Assembly (NCBI GenBank): GCA_023053575.1
Contig: JAKZAP010000003.1
Location: forward strand, 7,850,561-7,914,560
Direction of reading: 5' to 3'
Length of the DNA: 64,000 nt
Source of the DNA: Branchinecta lynchi
Lineage: Eukaryota; Arthropoda; Branchiopoda; Anostraca; Branchinectidae
The notes beneath the pieces were generated by a model. It made no database searches and was not told the DNA's origin. It was given only the letters and a program-made list of their open reading frames with translations. Positions 32,240 through 43,589 of the stretch are shown here, piece by piece. Positions within the stretch are counted from its first letter, which is position 1. Every line of letters begins with the position of its first letter. Made by a program: the position numbers and the translations under genes.

Positions 32240-33260
32240 GTCGCCGGACCTTTTCTGCCGGCGCGAAGCCATTCGGTACGAACTAGCCAATCACAGACGA
32301 GCTTCCAACCTGACCGTGAAAGACCTTCAACCGACGAATCCCGATATAATGCATCTGCAGAGGGGCTTAGGGTTAGTGCAGTCAAAGACCCTACGCTTAG
32401 GACACAGTCCTGGATTTGGTTCATCGCAGCCCCGACTTTTCGAACCGAAGCGGAAGGTGGAATGTGATCACGTATGTGAAAGGCTGGCGAGATCGCTACG
32501 CTCGAATTTGCCACGTCGTAAATGGTCTTCGGTTGATGTCCTAGACCGACCAGCGGCGCACTTGCCCGGTCGCTTAAATAGACGAACTAGTTCTAGCGAA
32601 AGGGTCAATCAAGAGTTCAGGCGGGGTCCAAAGGTGGAGCCGGTGCCCCGTTTGCGTTTACAGACAGTCCCGCATAATGCTGCCGAAAAGGCTGTGCGAA
32701 ATCCGGTCATTGGTTTGTCCGGTTCCCAGAAAAGCCCGCTTAATGGTAATCCAAAGCTGAAATCACCCCTCATTCCACAAAGTAGGGCATCCCCGTATGG
32801 CAAGCTTGCGAAAATACTTTTCGAAGAGTTTTTGCAAAAACAACATGTTTCGCCGATGCCTCAAATGAAAACTGTGCGGTTCACAGAACCGGAATATCTG
32901 AAAGAGCATCCAATATCTGTGAAAATACCTATTGGCACTATAGGTGAAAGAACCCATAGCGGAGTGAGAAACCGTAGCAGTATAAATCAGCTACAAGCAA
33001 CACTCCTACCGAGCTTTACCATAGCTGGTGATGCCGCACCAGAATCAGATATAGCCGATCTGGTGAAGTTGTTAACTGAAGAAATCCCGAGGGTTAGAAA
33101 TACTGGGAGGCTTATGGAAGAGATTCAGAACGAAAGCTTCGATGTCGACAACTTCGTGGCGGTCGTCTGCGAGAGCCTTGGTGATGAACTTGGCAAAGCG
33201 TTGGAGAGCTTGAAATCGGTGATGGTTGGAGAGCTGCCTAAAAATGAGAAGCAGATAGAG
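32240..33260 (+). CDS. Gene 1, internal exon (about 340 residues), unidentified; TALPID3-like is a weak guess
   Basis: The exon is bounded by the acceptor TTTTTCTTTCTAG and the donor GAG|GTAAGG. One leading base completes a codon from an unseen upstream exon; it ends on a codon boundary. The first two thirds are basic, rich in Arg, Ser, Pro and Asn, and look disordered. The block KLAKILFEEFLQKQ and the C-terminal region ADLVKLLTEEIPRVRNTG to LGDELGKALESLKSVM look helical, possibly coiled coil. No enzyme motif is visible. Phase 0 at its end joins exactly to the exon at 43063, which opens VIEPEKPLML. The style (long disordered stretches, SEGE motifs in the last exon) suggests a centrosomal or ciliary scaffold such as TALPID3, but I cannot confirm this. 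Confidence 0.8.
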
Positions 33261-33299
33261 GTAAGGTATGGGGCCTTTAATTTTTTCTGTTTATTATTT

Positions 33300-33555
33300 G
33301 TACCATAAAAGTGGTAATTCAGTTTTTTTAAGGCAGTCTAAAGACCGTACAAATAAAAACAAGGGGAACTTAAAACAAAACTAGGTAAACAATACGCTAT
33401 ATTCCGAAAACATTTACCTATTAGTACCATAAAAGTGGAACCTCAGTTCAGTCCACCTCTTTTCAATGCTGACTAGAGACCCTACAAATAAAAACAAAGG
33501 AAAACCCTAACACAACGAGGTAAACAAAACACTAAATTCCGAAGACAGGTTACCT
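33300..33555. repeat. About 127-bp tandem duplication in the intron
   Basis: TACCATAAAAGTGG, ACAAATAAAAACAA, AACA..AGGTAAACAA and ATTCCGAA..CA recur once in order. The two units have diverged. It is not found elsewhere in the window. Confidence 0.8.
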
Positions 33556-33665
33556 CATGGAGAACGTTTGAAGGTGAGATCTAAATCTCAGCGAATTATC
33601 CGAGGCTTGTGACGCCACATCTGGTCACATGAGGATTCCATAGTTTCCATTTCCAAAAATAATTA

Positions 33666-34082
33666 GTTGCGTTTTTGCAGATACCATGGTATCTGAAACC
33701 ACGATCTAAAGTCGTTTTTGCAGTTATCGTGGTATGTGATACCATGGTCAAAAGTCGTTTTGCGGTTGTCGTGATCTCTGGCCAGTTATCGTGGTATCTG
33801 ATGTTCAGATACCACGGTCCGACCGTGGTAACTGGTCCTGGTATCTGAAAAGTCATCTCACTTTCATCAAATTTTGCCAGATTGGTGAGAAAAAAGTTTG
33901 GCACTTAGCGGTGTGACTGAATATCAGTTTTTCTTTTGGGATGACTTCGAAATGCGCAATTTCGGCAATTGTCGTTTTTGCAGAGAAACCGTATATCAGA
34001 TACCACGGTAACTGCAAAAAGGACTAATTGCAGATCCAGTTACCGTGGTAACAGATACCATGGTATTTACAAAAAACGCAAC
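33666..34082. mobile_element. Palindrome-rich MITE, GTTGCGTTTTTGCAG family, copy 1
   Basis: The 417-bp element has inverted ends GTTGCGTTTTTGCAGATACC and its inverse ending CGCAAC, with TA on both sides. The inside is a chain of related palindromes, GATACCATGGTATC, CCACGGT and ACCGTGGT, with repeated GTAACTGCAAAAA blocks. A TA duplication suggests a Tc1/mariner-type mover. Copies also lie at 52580, 59793 and 63990. Confidence 0.85.
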
Positions 34083-35159
34083 TATTGATTGTCTCTAGAA
34101 TGTAATTTGTAGAATGTAAGCCGGTTCGGTGCCTCTGTGGCCGCTCGGCTCTGTAGATTCAAGGTTCAAGGTTTTTTTTATTCTTACTATAACTGATACA
34201 TAAACGTTAAGAATACGAATACGATAGTCTGTACTTACAATTATTTCACGGTTTGAACCGGAAAGAAGAAAACCATCGAGTGGTTCAAACCCTTTCATAA
34301 CAGAAGAAATCAATAAAACAAAATCGACCGAACGCTAAGTAGGACGATCACCACCTGAAATAGATTATATTTTGACAAATGTTTACCGCCTCGCTGGCTT
34401 CTCGGCTCTTTAGATGTGACCTGACGTGACCCGAAATGGATTTATGTTTTGACAATTGTTTACCGTTGTAGTTACTAATTATTTCAAGCATAGAGGGACG
34501 AGCACACAGAGGTACCACAAATCCGAAAGAAAAAAGTCAGTCGATGAGAAGTCGATAAGATGATTAGCGGAGCAACGAAGTAACGCATTTTCTTCGGGTC
34601 TTCAGGCGTATTTAAGTGAATAAGCGATGCGTAACTAGACTGTCAAATCTCAGCCCTATTCAGTTAAACTTTAAAGCGAGGATGTAGCATCTGTTCGGTA
34701 ACCTTGCGCCTGTCGTTTGACAGAAGAGCACCTTTGACCCACGACACGATACAGGCTGTGCAAATGTATACCGGAACCTCATTACAAAATTCATAAGTAG
34801 CCTACTGTAGGTATGACGACGATGCTCAGATTGAAGACGTTACTTATGGACTAGATGGAGCTGAATCTTTAAAGCAGATCTCGCACTATTTACTGTTTAT
34901 GTTCCAGTATTCAAAACTATTTATAAACTGTAAAACTAGGTTCTGCTTTTCCCAGGTCTATTGACGTCTAGCAATAACTCGGCAAAATCCAGATAACCGG
35001 TTTTACTCATTGATAGCATGATGCGCGAACAATCATCCGGAGCACAATGCGCATGGCAAATAGTGAATCGTTACAAGTGCAAAGATTAGTCAGGTATCTT
35101 TAGCAGGCTTGTAATGTGACATAGTGCTTAAGAATTAATGAATGAACTAACGGAAGCTG
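34083..35159. other. Intron DNA, no recognised feature
   Basis: Scattered phrases recur ('ctcggctctgtagat', 'ctcggctctttagatg') but no defined element or exon is visible. Confidence 0.4.
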
Positions 35160-35815
35160 GTTGTCATTGACATTATAGATATTATAGATTATGGACACGA
35201 CGGTTCCTTAAATAAAACGTATAATATACGCTGTTTCTGCTTGAAAGCAGCTTCGGTCGCTGTTTCTTGATCTGTCTTTTCCTTTCACCAAAATGTTATA
35301 AGCAAAGAAACAAGAGCTGTAAGCTCATATGGCACTTGCAACTGTATGTAGTACGTACGGGCTCTGTCACATTGATCGGGTCCCTGGTATGCCTGCCAAG
35401 TTTCTTCTTGAAAAACGCCATCACAGGAATTCCGGAAGGCCCCCTTCACGTGTCCGGATCCAGTCCAACTGTGCAAACGATTTATCTAGTTGGCATTGGC
35501 ATTATAGATATTATAGATTATAGATACGAAAAAAAACGTATAATATACGCTTTTTCTGCTTAAAATCAGCTTCACTCGCTGTTTCTTGATCTGTGACTTT
35601 TCCTTTCACCAAAATGTTTCTAAGCAAAAAAACAAGAGATGTAAGCTCATATGGCACTTGCAACTGTATGTAGTAGGTACGGGCTCTGTCAGATTGATTG
35701 GGTCCCTGGTACGCCTGCCAAGTTTCGTCTTGAAAAAGGCCATAACAGGAATTCTGGAGGGCCCCCCTTGACGTGTCCGGATCCAGTCCAACTGTGCAAA
35801 CGATTTATCAAGAAT
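35160..35815. repeat. About 325-bp tandem duplication carrying an F2 5' end
   Basis: CATTATAGATATTATAGATT, AAAACGTATAATATACGC, CTGTTTCTTGATCTG and AACAAGAGCTGTAAGCTCAT recur in order about 325 bp apart. F2 sequence and its upstream flank were duplicated together, after insertion. Confidence 0.88.
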
Positions 35816-37568
35816 AAATGCTTGTTCTTCCCAGCAAGTTCAACTCCAATCCGTCCATTCTAACGGTTTCTTGAGATTTCCGATCATCCCCTCCCAAATC
35901 CCCAATAGCTGTTGAATCCGCTATCATAAGCTGAGATGAATCATTTGATAAAAAGTCCTTTTCGACTTTGCAGTTAACATGCGCACTTTAAGGGAGCTTT
36001 AACTTCATTTGTATGCAAAACCCTTGCGGCAAAAATGATGATGGGCTCGTGTGGGTCATGAAAATGTATATTTCACTTAAAAGTATTTTTCTTACTTTGT
36101 GGTCAAGATCGGTACTTTAAATAGTCGGATTTGGAAAGTGGCGATTTTCAAGCCAATCTTGTCGAATGTCTAATATTCCAGCCAAGTTGCATCGTCCTAC
36201 CACATCTAGAAGTACCTTAACTCGTGATCACCGGAATTCCGGCCCCCCCTCAAACTACCCCACAGTCGCCGGACCCAATCCAGTTCTAAAAAAGATTTAT
36301 CCAGAGCATTTGTTTGTTATTCCCACAAATTTCCATCCCAATCTCTCCAGTATCAGCCAGTCACTTATTTTCCGGTCTCCCCTCCCCCCATCTGTTGTCA
36401 GGTCAGGTCCGGACATGAAAAAGATCACCAGAGAAATGTACTCTGTTCAGTTATTAAATTTCACTCTATTCCGATCACCTGTTCCAAAGTTACGCATAAT
36501 TCAATATTCCGGATTCGCCCTCCCTCCACTCCCCCCAAGACTATCGGATCGTTTTATTTACAAGTCAGTTTGATCGGATCCCAGATATGCCTCCCAAGTT
36601 TCGTCGTTGAAATCACCAAAGTTGACATCACCGGAATTCAGGGAAACTCCTTTCCCCTCCACCCACCCCCAAGGGTCCGGATCCAGTCCAATTATAAATG
36701 ATTTATCTGGGGCAGGTGCTTGTTCTTCCCAGCAAGTTTCAGTCCGATCGCTCCATTCTAACCGTTTCTCGAGATTTCCGGTCTCCCCCCAAACTCCCCC
36801 ATAGCTACCGAATCTGATCCGGACTTCACTTGGGACATCAGAGATATGTGCTTGATTCACTCATCAAGTTTCAATCCAATCCAATCACCCGTTCGAAAGT
36901 TACACACTACTCAATTTTCCAGATTCCCCCGCACTCTCCCCCCCCCCAGATGGTCGGATCGAGAAACTGATTGTTTCCAAGTTAGTTTGGTCTGGCCCCT
37001 GATATGCCTCCCAAGTTTCGTCGCGAAAATCCCCAAAGTGACATCGCCGGAATTCTGGCAATCTCCCCTCCACCCCCCCCCCCCAAGGGTCCGGATCCAG
37101 TCCAATTGTGTAAACGAATCTGGGGCAGATGTTTGTTCTTCCCCGCACGTTTCACTCCGATCCCTTAATTCTAACCGTTTCTCGAGATTTCCGGTCTCCC
37201 CCCCCCCCCCAACTCCCCCATAGCTGCCGAATCCGGTCCAGACTTCAAATGGGACATCAGAAATATGTCCTTTATCTAGTTACCAAGTTTCATTCCAATC
37301 CGATCACCCGTTCAGAAGTTACGCACTACTCAATTTTCCAGATTCCCCCGTCCTCCACTCCGCCCGAGATGGTCGGATCAGGAAACTGATTATTTCCAAG
37401 TTAGTTTGGTCGGGTCCTTGATATGTCTGCCAAGTTTCATCATCCTAGCACATCTGGAAGTACCCTAACTCGAACAAGTGGGACAAAAAATCCGGACGGA
37501 CCGACCGACTGACAGACGGAATTGCGGTCGGTATATGGCACTTGAGCCAGAGGCTGCAAGTGCCATAA
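35632..37568 (+). mobile_element. Repeat family F2, plus copy in gene 1 intron
   Basis: The 5' end ACAAGAGATGTAAGCTCATA then TGGCACTTG; the 3' end GTATATGGCACTTGAGCCAG with CAAGTGCCATAA. Interior units of about 380 bp repeat CAAGTTTC.TC, CCGGATCCAGTCCAA, CACCCGTTC.AAAGTTA and polyC. The 5' end is also present once more at 35308, through the tandem duplication. Confidence 0.85.
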
Positions 37569-37639
37569 AACTGCACATGCATCCACCCCCTTCAAATTAT
37601 AAATTGTTTACTTCCTTGCTCATCGCCTTTAACTCTTCT

Positions 37640-37782
37640 TATATTTGTGTTCTGCTTTGCTTGTGCTTCTTTGAACAGATAGTTAACTTTTAACAGTGCT
37701 GTTGTGGGATAAATGGTACAATGAAGACCCAAAACACCCATTCAGGTGCTCTTCGGAGACCTTAAGTAGCTACTTCAGTTGA
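37640..37782. mobile_element. MITE, ACAGTAGAGGT family, left half split by the LINE
   Basis: GGGATAAATGGTACAATGAA, GACCCAAAACACCCATTCAG and GTGCTCTTCGGAGACCTTAA match the intact copy at 42733-42935. The match stops near 37782, where the LINE begins, and resumes at about 42280 on the other side. Confidence 0.8.
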
Positions 37783-37907
37783 TTCAGCAGTCTCCGGCTG
37801 ACGTTCGCGCTGAGCGGTTGCAGTGTGGAATGAAATGAATACGTTTTGTTGTGAAATAATTTGGACTCTCGAGATTTGGATTTAATACACTGCACGAAGG
37901 TAGATAA

Positions 37908-39350
37908 ATGCCCCAGTATAAGTCAAGCTGCGATACATGTGGACAAAGCCTAAGACTTTCTAAAAGAGATACGATTATTTGTTCGATTACAATTGGTGGA
38001 TGTGGCCTACCTTTTCATCACGGCTGTGACGTCTTACACCAGAAATTTTGTGAAAGGACTAATCTGAATCTGTACGTTTGCCACGCTTGCTTTCTACCAG
38101 AAACGAATCTCACTTCCGACAATCAACCGAACATCACCGCCATGACAGCTCCTAATGTCAGTGATCGCCAACTAGTCTACTGCCCGTTGCTCAGCTTTGT
38201 AAAACATGCGATTGATTCGGGGATTCAGATTCCTGATATTGTTAAAAGCACGTCTAAGTTTTATACCTCCACCGAACTTTCACACGCAAGAAATCTGCTT
38301 GCTTCCCACATTCCGAATCACGCACGCCTTCCAGAACGGCGTGGAGACAATGCAACGGCAACCTTATCTGAAGACATTATTTCGCTTTTTTCGTCTCAAG
38401 ATAGCCAAGGTGACCTTCCTTGCCCCATGCCCACATTTGTATTAACTGCTGCCGATCCGATTCCAAACATAGACAACGAAATTCAAGCAAACTTGTCGCG
38501 CGCCCTAAATACGTGGGACCGGCACCTGAATTTACTGGATGAAAAACTTGATCGCATAACAACCAAGGTGTTGGTAACTCCCGACCTGATAAAACAATCA
38601 ATCAAAGGCGAGATTGAGGAGCATGTGAAGAAAGTTGGGAGTAGTGGAGATTGTGATGTTTGGCCAAAATTAATAAGAAAAGATGAGGTAGTTACTGTTT
38701 GTGTAAAGAAGCCCCCCACGGATGCAGATAACCCCGAAAAACGGAAACAAGTGTTAAGCAGTCTTGGAGTCGCGGCTGGTCATATACGAAATGTTCGCGT
38801 TACTACAAATGGTGAATGGATTATTAGTACCAAGAAAAATGGTGCTGAAGTCCTGAGAAGCTGCCTAGAATCTAAGCTTAGGTGTGATGCTCACATAAAG
38901 CAACCCGAGATAGCCGGCCTCGTTCATAAGTTTTACCGTGATCTGGATCAGGATGAGTTCCGTGTTAGAAATCCTGGTGTGACCGGGGTCAAGTGGCTAG
39001 GAAGTTCTGGATCAGCCAAGATTTTGTTCGAATCAAATGATGCGCTTGCGTATTACCGTCGGCATGGAGTTTTTGCTGGATATGAGCATTTCACGGTATT
39101 CGAGTGCAGGAAGTTACCTCGAATGTGCTATGAATGCCAATCTCTGGATCATGTTGCTTCTGCGTGTACAAGTAGCAGAAGTCGGTGCTCCCGTTGTAGT
39201 GATTTTGATCACAGGAATTCCCGTGAAAATCCTTGCCAGAACCCTGTTAAATGTTGCCATTGTGGTGAGGCCAACCATACGAGTTACAGCTTTCGTTGCA
39301 AAATTATTCGGGCCAAGCTATCTGATTCGGCTACGGCGGTTCGGCCATGA
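37908..39350 (+). CDS. LINE ORF1 protein with N-terminal PHD-like finger and C-terminal zinc knuckles
   Basis: The intact 480-residue frame begins with a zinc finger of PHD style at residues about 9-63: C..C, then C.LPFHHGC, then C..C. The middle, about 240-390, probably folds as an RNA-binding region, with a hydrophobic/basic pattern usual in LINE ORF1. The C-terminus has three cysteine clusters, CYECQSLDHVASAC from about 407, CSRCSDFDHRNSRENPC and CCHCGEANHTSYSFRC, which are gag-type zinc knuckles. The family role is RNA binding and RNP assembly for retrotransposition. Its stop overlaps the ORF2 start as ATGA, an arrangement used for termination-reinitiation in some LINEs. PHD-like ORF1 proteins occur in CR1-type elements. 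Confidence 0.88.
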   Translation: MPQYKSSCDTCGQSLRLSKRDTIICSITIGGCGLPFHHGCDVLHQKFCERTNLNLYVCHACFLPETNLTSDNQPNITAMTAPNVSDRQLVYCPLLSFVKHAIDSGIQIPDIVKSTSKFYTSTELSHARNLLASHIPNHARLPERRGDNATATLSEDIISLFSSQDSQGDLPCPMPTFVLTAADPIPNIDNEIQANLSRALNTWDRHLNLLDEKLDRITTKVLVTPDLIKQSIKGEIEEHVKKVGSSGDCDVWPKLIRKDEVVTVCVKKPPTDADNPEKRKQVLSSLGVAAGHIRNVRVTTNGEWIISTKKNGAEVLRSCLESKLRCDAHIKQPEIAGLVHKFYRDLDQDEFRVRNPGVTGVKWLGSSGSAKILFESNDALAYYRRHGVFAGYEHFTVFECRKLPRMCYECQSLDHVASACTSSRSRCSRCSDFDHRNSRENPCQNPVKCCHCGEANHTSYSFRCKIIRAKLSDSATAVRP

Positions 39351-42002
39351 GTGCTGTTGTGAACCCATCGCAAACTCTGAAAGTGGTGTCGTTTAACACA
39401 AATGGAGTTTCTGGAAAGCTAAACGTAATTCGTGAATTTTTAAATTCGTATGATGTTGTTTGCTTACAAGAACACCATCTTCTTCCCCATAGTTTTCCTG
39501 TGCTGTCAACTTTATCTCATGATCATAAGGTTTTTATTTCACCGGCATTACCTACCGGCGGTCGCCCGTTGGGAGGCACATGTGTTTTTGCACGCGTTAG
39601 TTTAACCCCGTCTTTTATTTCGATTTCGGAGCATTTTACTGCAGTTCGCGTCGGAGATGTTGCTTTTATTTCATGTTACCTGCCGACTAATTATCGAACG
39701 GAGGGTTGTTTGTTGAAATTTCAAGATGCGTGTGAGAGTTTACGTTTGTGCATTTCTTCACTGCCCAGTAATTTAATCTGGTGCATAGTTGGTGACCTCA
39801 ACTGCCCAATTTCTGATCCATCGGACGTCAGAGGGTCTTTACTTTTGTCTTTTTTACCTAAGTATTTTATTCTCCCGAAGGATTCACGGTCTACTTATGT
39901 TCACAATTCAGGATCGACGTCGGATATTGACCATGTTGTAATGCCTACTTCTGATCGTATTTTGGGCCTGGTGCGTGTAGGTCAGGATTACCCTATTAGC
40001 GACCATTTGTACCTTGCATTTGAAGTAGTCGCTTCTCGGGAGACAAGAGATATTCGTAGGCCTCGTTATAAACCCCAGGGCCAAAAAGTGAAATGGGATT
40101 GGTCGAAAATCGATTCTTACCATGCAGAGTCAGAGCAACTTTTACAGAAGATTATAGCCCCATCTACTAGTACTGATCAAGTTGGCATTGATATATTTTA
40201 TAATGAGCTAGTGCATTCTTTACGGATTGGTGCGGAAAGAAGTTTTGGGTATATTAATAAGAAAAGTGGGACGCGTAGGTATGCTTGGCACCTTAACCCG
40301 CTTTTAGTAGATGCAAATAAGAGAGCTAAATTTGCGTTTTCACAATGGAGAAGTGCAGGAAGTCCTCGTTTTGGGCCATTTTATGAGGATATGAAAATGG
40401 CGAAGGCAGAGTTTCGAAAAGAATTGCGAGTGCATGATGAGTTTGTACGGGATACAATATCTGGACAAATTTGCGATTCTGCTGAAAATTTTTGGAATTT
40501 TGTTAAAACGCGTCGTTCGCCGGGTGATATGGATAATAGTAGTCTTTCACATTCAGATTGGATTGCTCATTTTAATGCTGTTTTTGATCATGATGATTTT
40601 ACTTTAAATGATGATTTTGAAAGGCAGTTGGAAAATGAACTTCTTTGTCATATACCAGATGAAAATATTTCAGTTTCTGCTGATTCAGTAAAAGATGCTA
40701 TTCACCGTCTTACTAGCACTAAGTCGTATGACCATGACCAAATCCATGCTTCTCATCTTAAGTTTGCTCCTGCTTCTGCTATTCTTTTGATTTCTACACT
40801 TTTTACGATTATTTTAAGGAGTGGACTTGTACCCGGAAGTTTCACAAAAGGAACTACATCCCCTATTTTGAAAAGAGGTGGTGATCCCAGTCTGTGTGGC
40901 TCGTACCGACCAATTACTACTTGTTGCCAATTAAGTAAGGTTTTTGAGCTTTGTATTTTAGATTATTTTAAGAATTGTGATCATGGTTTAAATCAGGTTG
41001 GGTTCCAGCGTGGGTTGGGTTGTGATATAGCTCATTTTATTATGTCAAAGCTTTTATGGTGTTCGAATCATTTTAATAAGGTTTATATTTTCGCTTTAGA
41101 TATTGCAAAAGCTTACGATAGTGTCATACATGCTTGGGCGCTTTTAGCTCTTTTGAAAAATGGAGTAGAGCCACAAATTGTCCGAGTTCTACAAAATTGG
41201 TACCGTCGGTGCTTGTTGAAAGTTCGGTGGCGCGGTTCTGACAGCGATTTTAAAATAATAGTCAAAAGAGGACTGAGACAAGGGAGTGTTCTGTCACCGA
41301 TTATTTTCAATGTTACATTGGCACTTTGCCTGAAGAAACTTAAGACTACCCTTGTTTTCGGTAAAGGGATTTTTCTTTCTTGGTTGGCTTATGCGGACGA
41401 TGTACTCTTGCTTAGCAGAACTTTATCATCGTTGCAAAAAAAATATAACACTTTTTTCAGATCTGTTGAAATCGCATGGGCTTTCTTTGAACCCTGCGAA
41501 ATGTAAACTGATGGTATTTGATAAGAATGGTGACAGAAGTAGTATACAAGTTTCTCTTATGAGTAAAGTAATAACTTGCTGTAATGTTTTTACTTATCTT
41601 GGTTTGCCGTATTGCTCTACTTTGAGTCAGACCCGTGCATCAGTGGTAAAAGAAGTTGAGAGAAGGGTGCCTGCTAGTTTTGGATCGATTGTTGGATTAC
41701 GTGAGCTTCTGAACCGGCGAAGGCTTGCACATGTTTTTAACGTAACAGCTTTGCCACAGTGTCTCCTAGCTTCTTCGTTCCTCCCAGTTTTTCGGCTTGC
41801 CGACACGTCGCATATTAAAACCCGATACTTTATTTTTTCAAAATGGTTGTGTCGTTTTAGCAGGTATGAGTCCAATACTAATATGATGGAGACTTATGGT
41901 ATAAAAAACCCTCTTGAAATTATGATGAAAAAGCATGAAAAGTTTAGACGTAAGTTGCAAGGGCTCAAGCATAATTTATCATCTTTCCTCCATGAGCGGT
42001 AA
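39347..42002 (+). pseudogene. LINE ORF2: endonuclease plus reverse transcriptase, one frameshift
   Basis: Residues 10-225 are an apurinic-type endonuclease: SFNTNGVSGK, VVCLQEHH, GDLNCPISDPSDV near 148, DIDHVVMP and ISDHLYL near 218. The reverse transcriptase follows: KRGGDPSLCGSYRPIT, FALDIAKAYDSV (domain A), RGLRQGSVLSPIIF (B, near 640) and LAYADDVLLLS (C, near 681). The frame breaks in a run of eight A at 41436-41443; the thumb and C-terminus continue in the next frame to the stop at 42000-42002. No RNase H domain is seen. One small indel in a homopolymer may be a real mutation or an assembly error. The protein nicks target DNA and copies the RNA in place. Confidence 0.88.
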
Positions 42003-42279
42003 ATTATTTTTATGATTTTTTTGTTTTTGTTTTGTTTTGTTTTAAATTTTGAATTTTTTTTTTTTTTTTGAATTTTAATGTTTTTAAAGTGTTTTTAAAG
42101 TTTTGTCATTGTTTGTGGTGTTTAATCTGCCTTCGCCATTTTCATGCGTTGTTGTTTATTTTAGTCGTTCCAATGGATTAGAGTTCGGTCTAATGTTTGT
42201 TTGATTTGTGTATTTATATAGTTATTTATCTTATTATCATCAATTTTGGTGTATCAATAAATCATCATCATCATCATTG

Positions 42280-42560
42280 GCAGCTGTATTTTGTCACTGC
42301 GAATGGATGAAGGGACAATTTTCAGAGTTAAGTAATTGTTCAAAGAAGCATATGTTCACACATGCCCTGTTTCCAAGTCTGTGAACAACAGCTTCGAAGT
42401 TCACCCAGCTACTGTGTCTATGTTCAGATGCCGTCATGTTAATTGCCTTGTTTGATAATCATTAAAACAGTTTCAGGTTATGGAACCTGAAAAACGCTTA
42501 TGCAAGATGTTGGGGCAGTGGAACCATCTTTTCCACTGAATCAGCTGAATTTGTAACTCT
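42280..42560 (+). pseudogene. MITE right half plus pseudo-exon: duplicate of the start of the 43063 exon
   Basis: 42280-42473 matches 42855-43062, and 42474-42540 matches the beginning of the true exon (43063-43130), including the acceptor 'cagtttcag' and GAACCTGAAAAA. In the duplicate one C is missing after that block, which shifts the frame, and similarity ends near 42540. Together with 37640-37782 it forms an older tandem copy of MITE, intron end and exon start, later split by the LINE. Confidence 0.85.
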
Positions 42561-42732
42561 TGCGAACTATCATATTTTCTTCTTCGGTTTTGTTTCCTTT
42601 ATAGTAATCGTCAATTTAGTTTCTACTGACATTTCCGATGCTGATTCTTTGTAAAAAAAAAAAAAAAAATATTCTGGAAAAAAAATTTAGAATAGGCGTA
42701 GAATTGAATTATGAATAACCTGTAGATATTCA

Positions 42733-42935
42733 GTAGAGGTATACTGCTTTGAACAGTTAGATAACTTTGAACAGTGCATTTTTGGGATAAAGGGAAAATG
42801 AAGACCCTACACATCCATTCAGGTGTTTTTCGGAGCCCTTAGTTAGCTACTCAGGATTACATTTTTCACAGCAAGTGGATGGATTGGCACTTTACAAAGT
42901 TAAGTAACTGTTGAAAGAAGTATACCTCTACTGTT
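42733..42935. mobile_element. MITE, ACAGTAGAGGT family, intact copy
   Basis: The inverted ends are CAGTAGAGGTATAC and GTATACCTCTACTG. The interior carries TTTGAACAGTTAGATAACTT and GGGATAAAGGGAAAATGAAG. It lies just upstream of the 43063 exon. Confidence 0.8.
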
Positions 42936-43062
42936 CGCATATTCCCTGTTTTCAAATCCGTGAACAACAGATTTGAAGTTGACCCAGCTGTTGTGACCCC
43001 AGCTGTGTTCAAGTGCCAGCATTTTAATTAGATTTGTTGTATAATCATTGAACCAGTTTCAG

Positions 43063-43336
43063 GTTATTGAACCTGAAAAACCGCTTATGCTAGACGTGGG
43101 AGCTACTACCAGTTTTTCCACTGAATCAGCTGAATTTAACGATGCAAGCGCTCAGGTCGAGAACGTGTTGGAAGACGTTGGAACACAGTATACTTCCTTC
43201 GAAGACTCCGAGGATCACTTCGTAGATGCCCAGGCAAGCTACAGCAGGAGCCTGGTAGATGTGGGGGTTGGGAGCTATGAGGAGCAGTTAAGCCCCGAAC
43301 AGTTTAGTCACATTGAAGCGAAGATATCTGAACAAG
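43063..43336 (+). CDS. Gene 1 exon 2 of those visible (91 residues), acidic
   Basis: The acceptor is CCAGTTTCAG and the donor is AAG|GTAAGG. The exon begins on a codon boundary, matching the phase of exon 32240-33260, and leaves one base at its end. The peptide is acidic and Ser/Thr-rich, with three related pieces: LDVGATT, EDVGTQYTS and VDVGVGSYEE. The DVGTQ-type motif is typical of disordered scaffold proteins and binding motifs. The next recognised exon (49853) starts in phase 0, so either a short exon lies between or the gene uses another junction; 45475-45560 fits the phase. The first 67 bp have a decayed upstream duplicate at 42474. Confidence 0.78.
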
Positions 43337-43589
43337 GTAAGGATCAGAGTATTCCGCTCAGGTCTACCACAAACACTTGATTTTTGGATAGACCATCTTC
43401 GAGTCTCTGAGGTTTCAAATTACCAACAGCTCTTTTTAACCATTTATTTATTTTCACGAAAAATGGCAAGTAATTTGGGCTTGTCACCAAGATACATTGT
43501 ACTGATTGTACGTATAGGGCACTGGAAAACATAATGATGGCAAAAGAATCAAATAAGTCATAAGCTATATGCTGGCATAAGCTTGAGCT

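Larger units (their letters stand above)
37783..42279 (+). mobile_element. Nearly full-length CR1/Jockey-superfamily LINE
   Basis: The element has a short 5' UTR, ORF1 (37908-39350), ORF2 (39347-42002, one frameshift), a T-rich 3' UTR and a (ATC)n tail ending at about 42270. It is inserted in a MITE within an intron of gene 1. The 5' end is placed where the match of the flank to the other MITE copy stops. No clear target duplication is seen. The good state of both ORFs indicates a young insertion. Confidence 0.88.
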
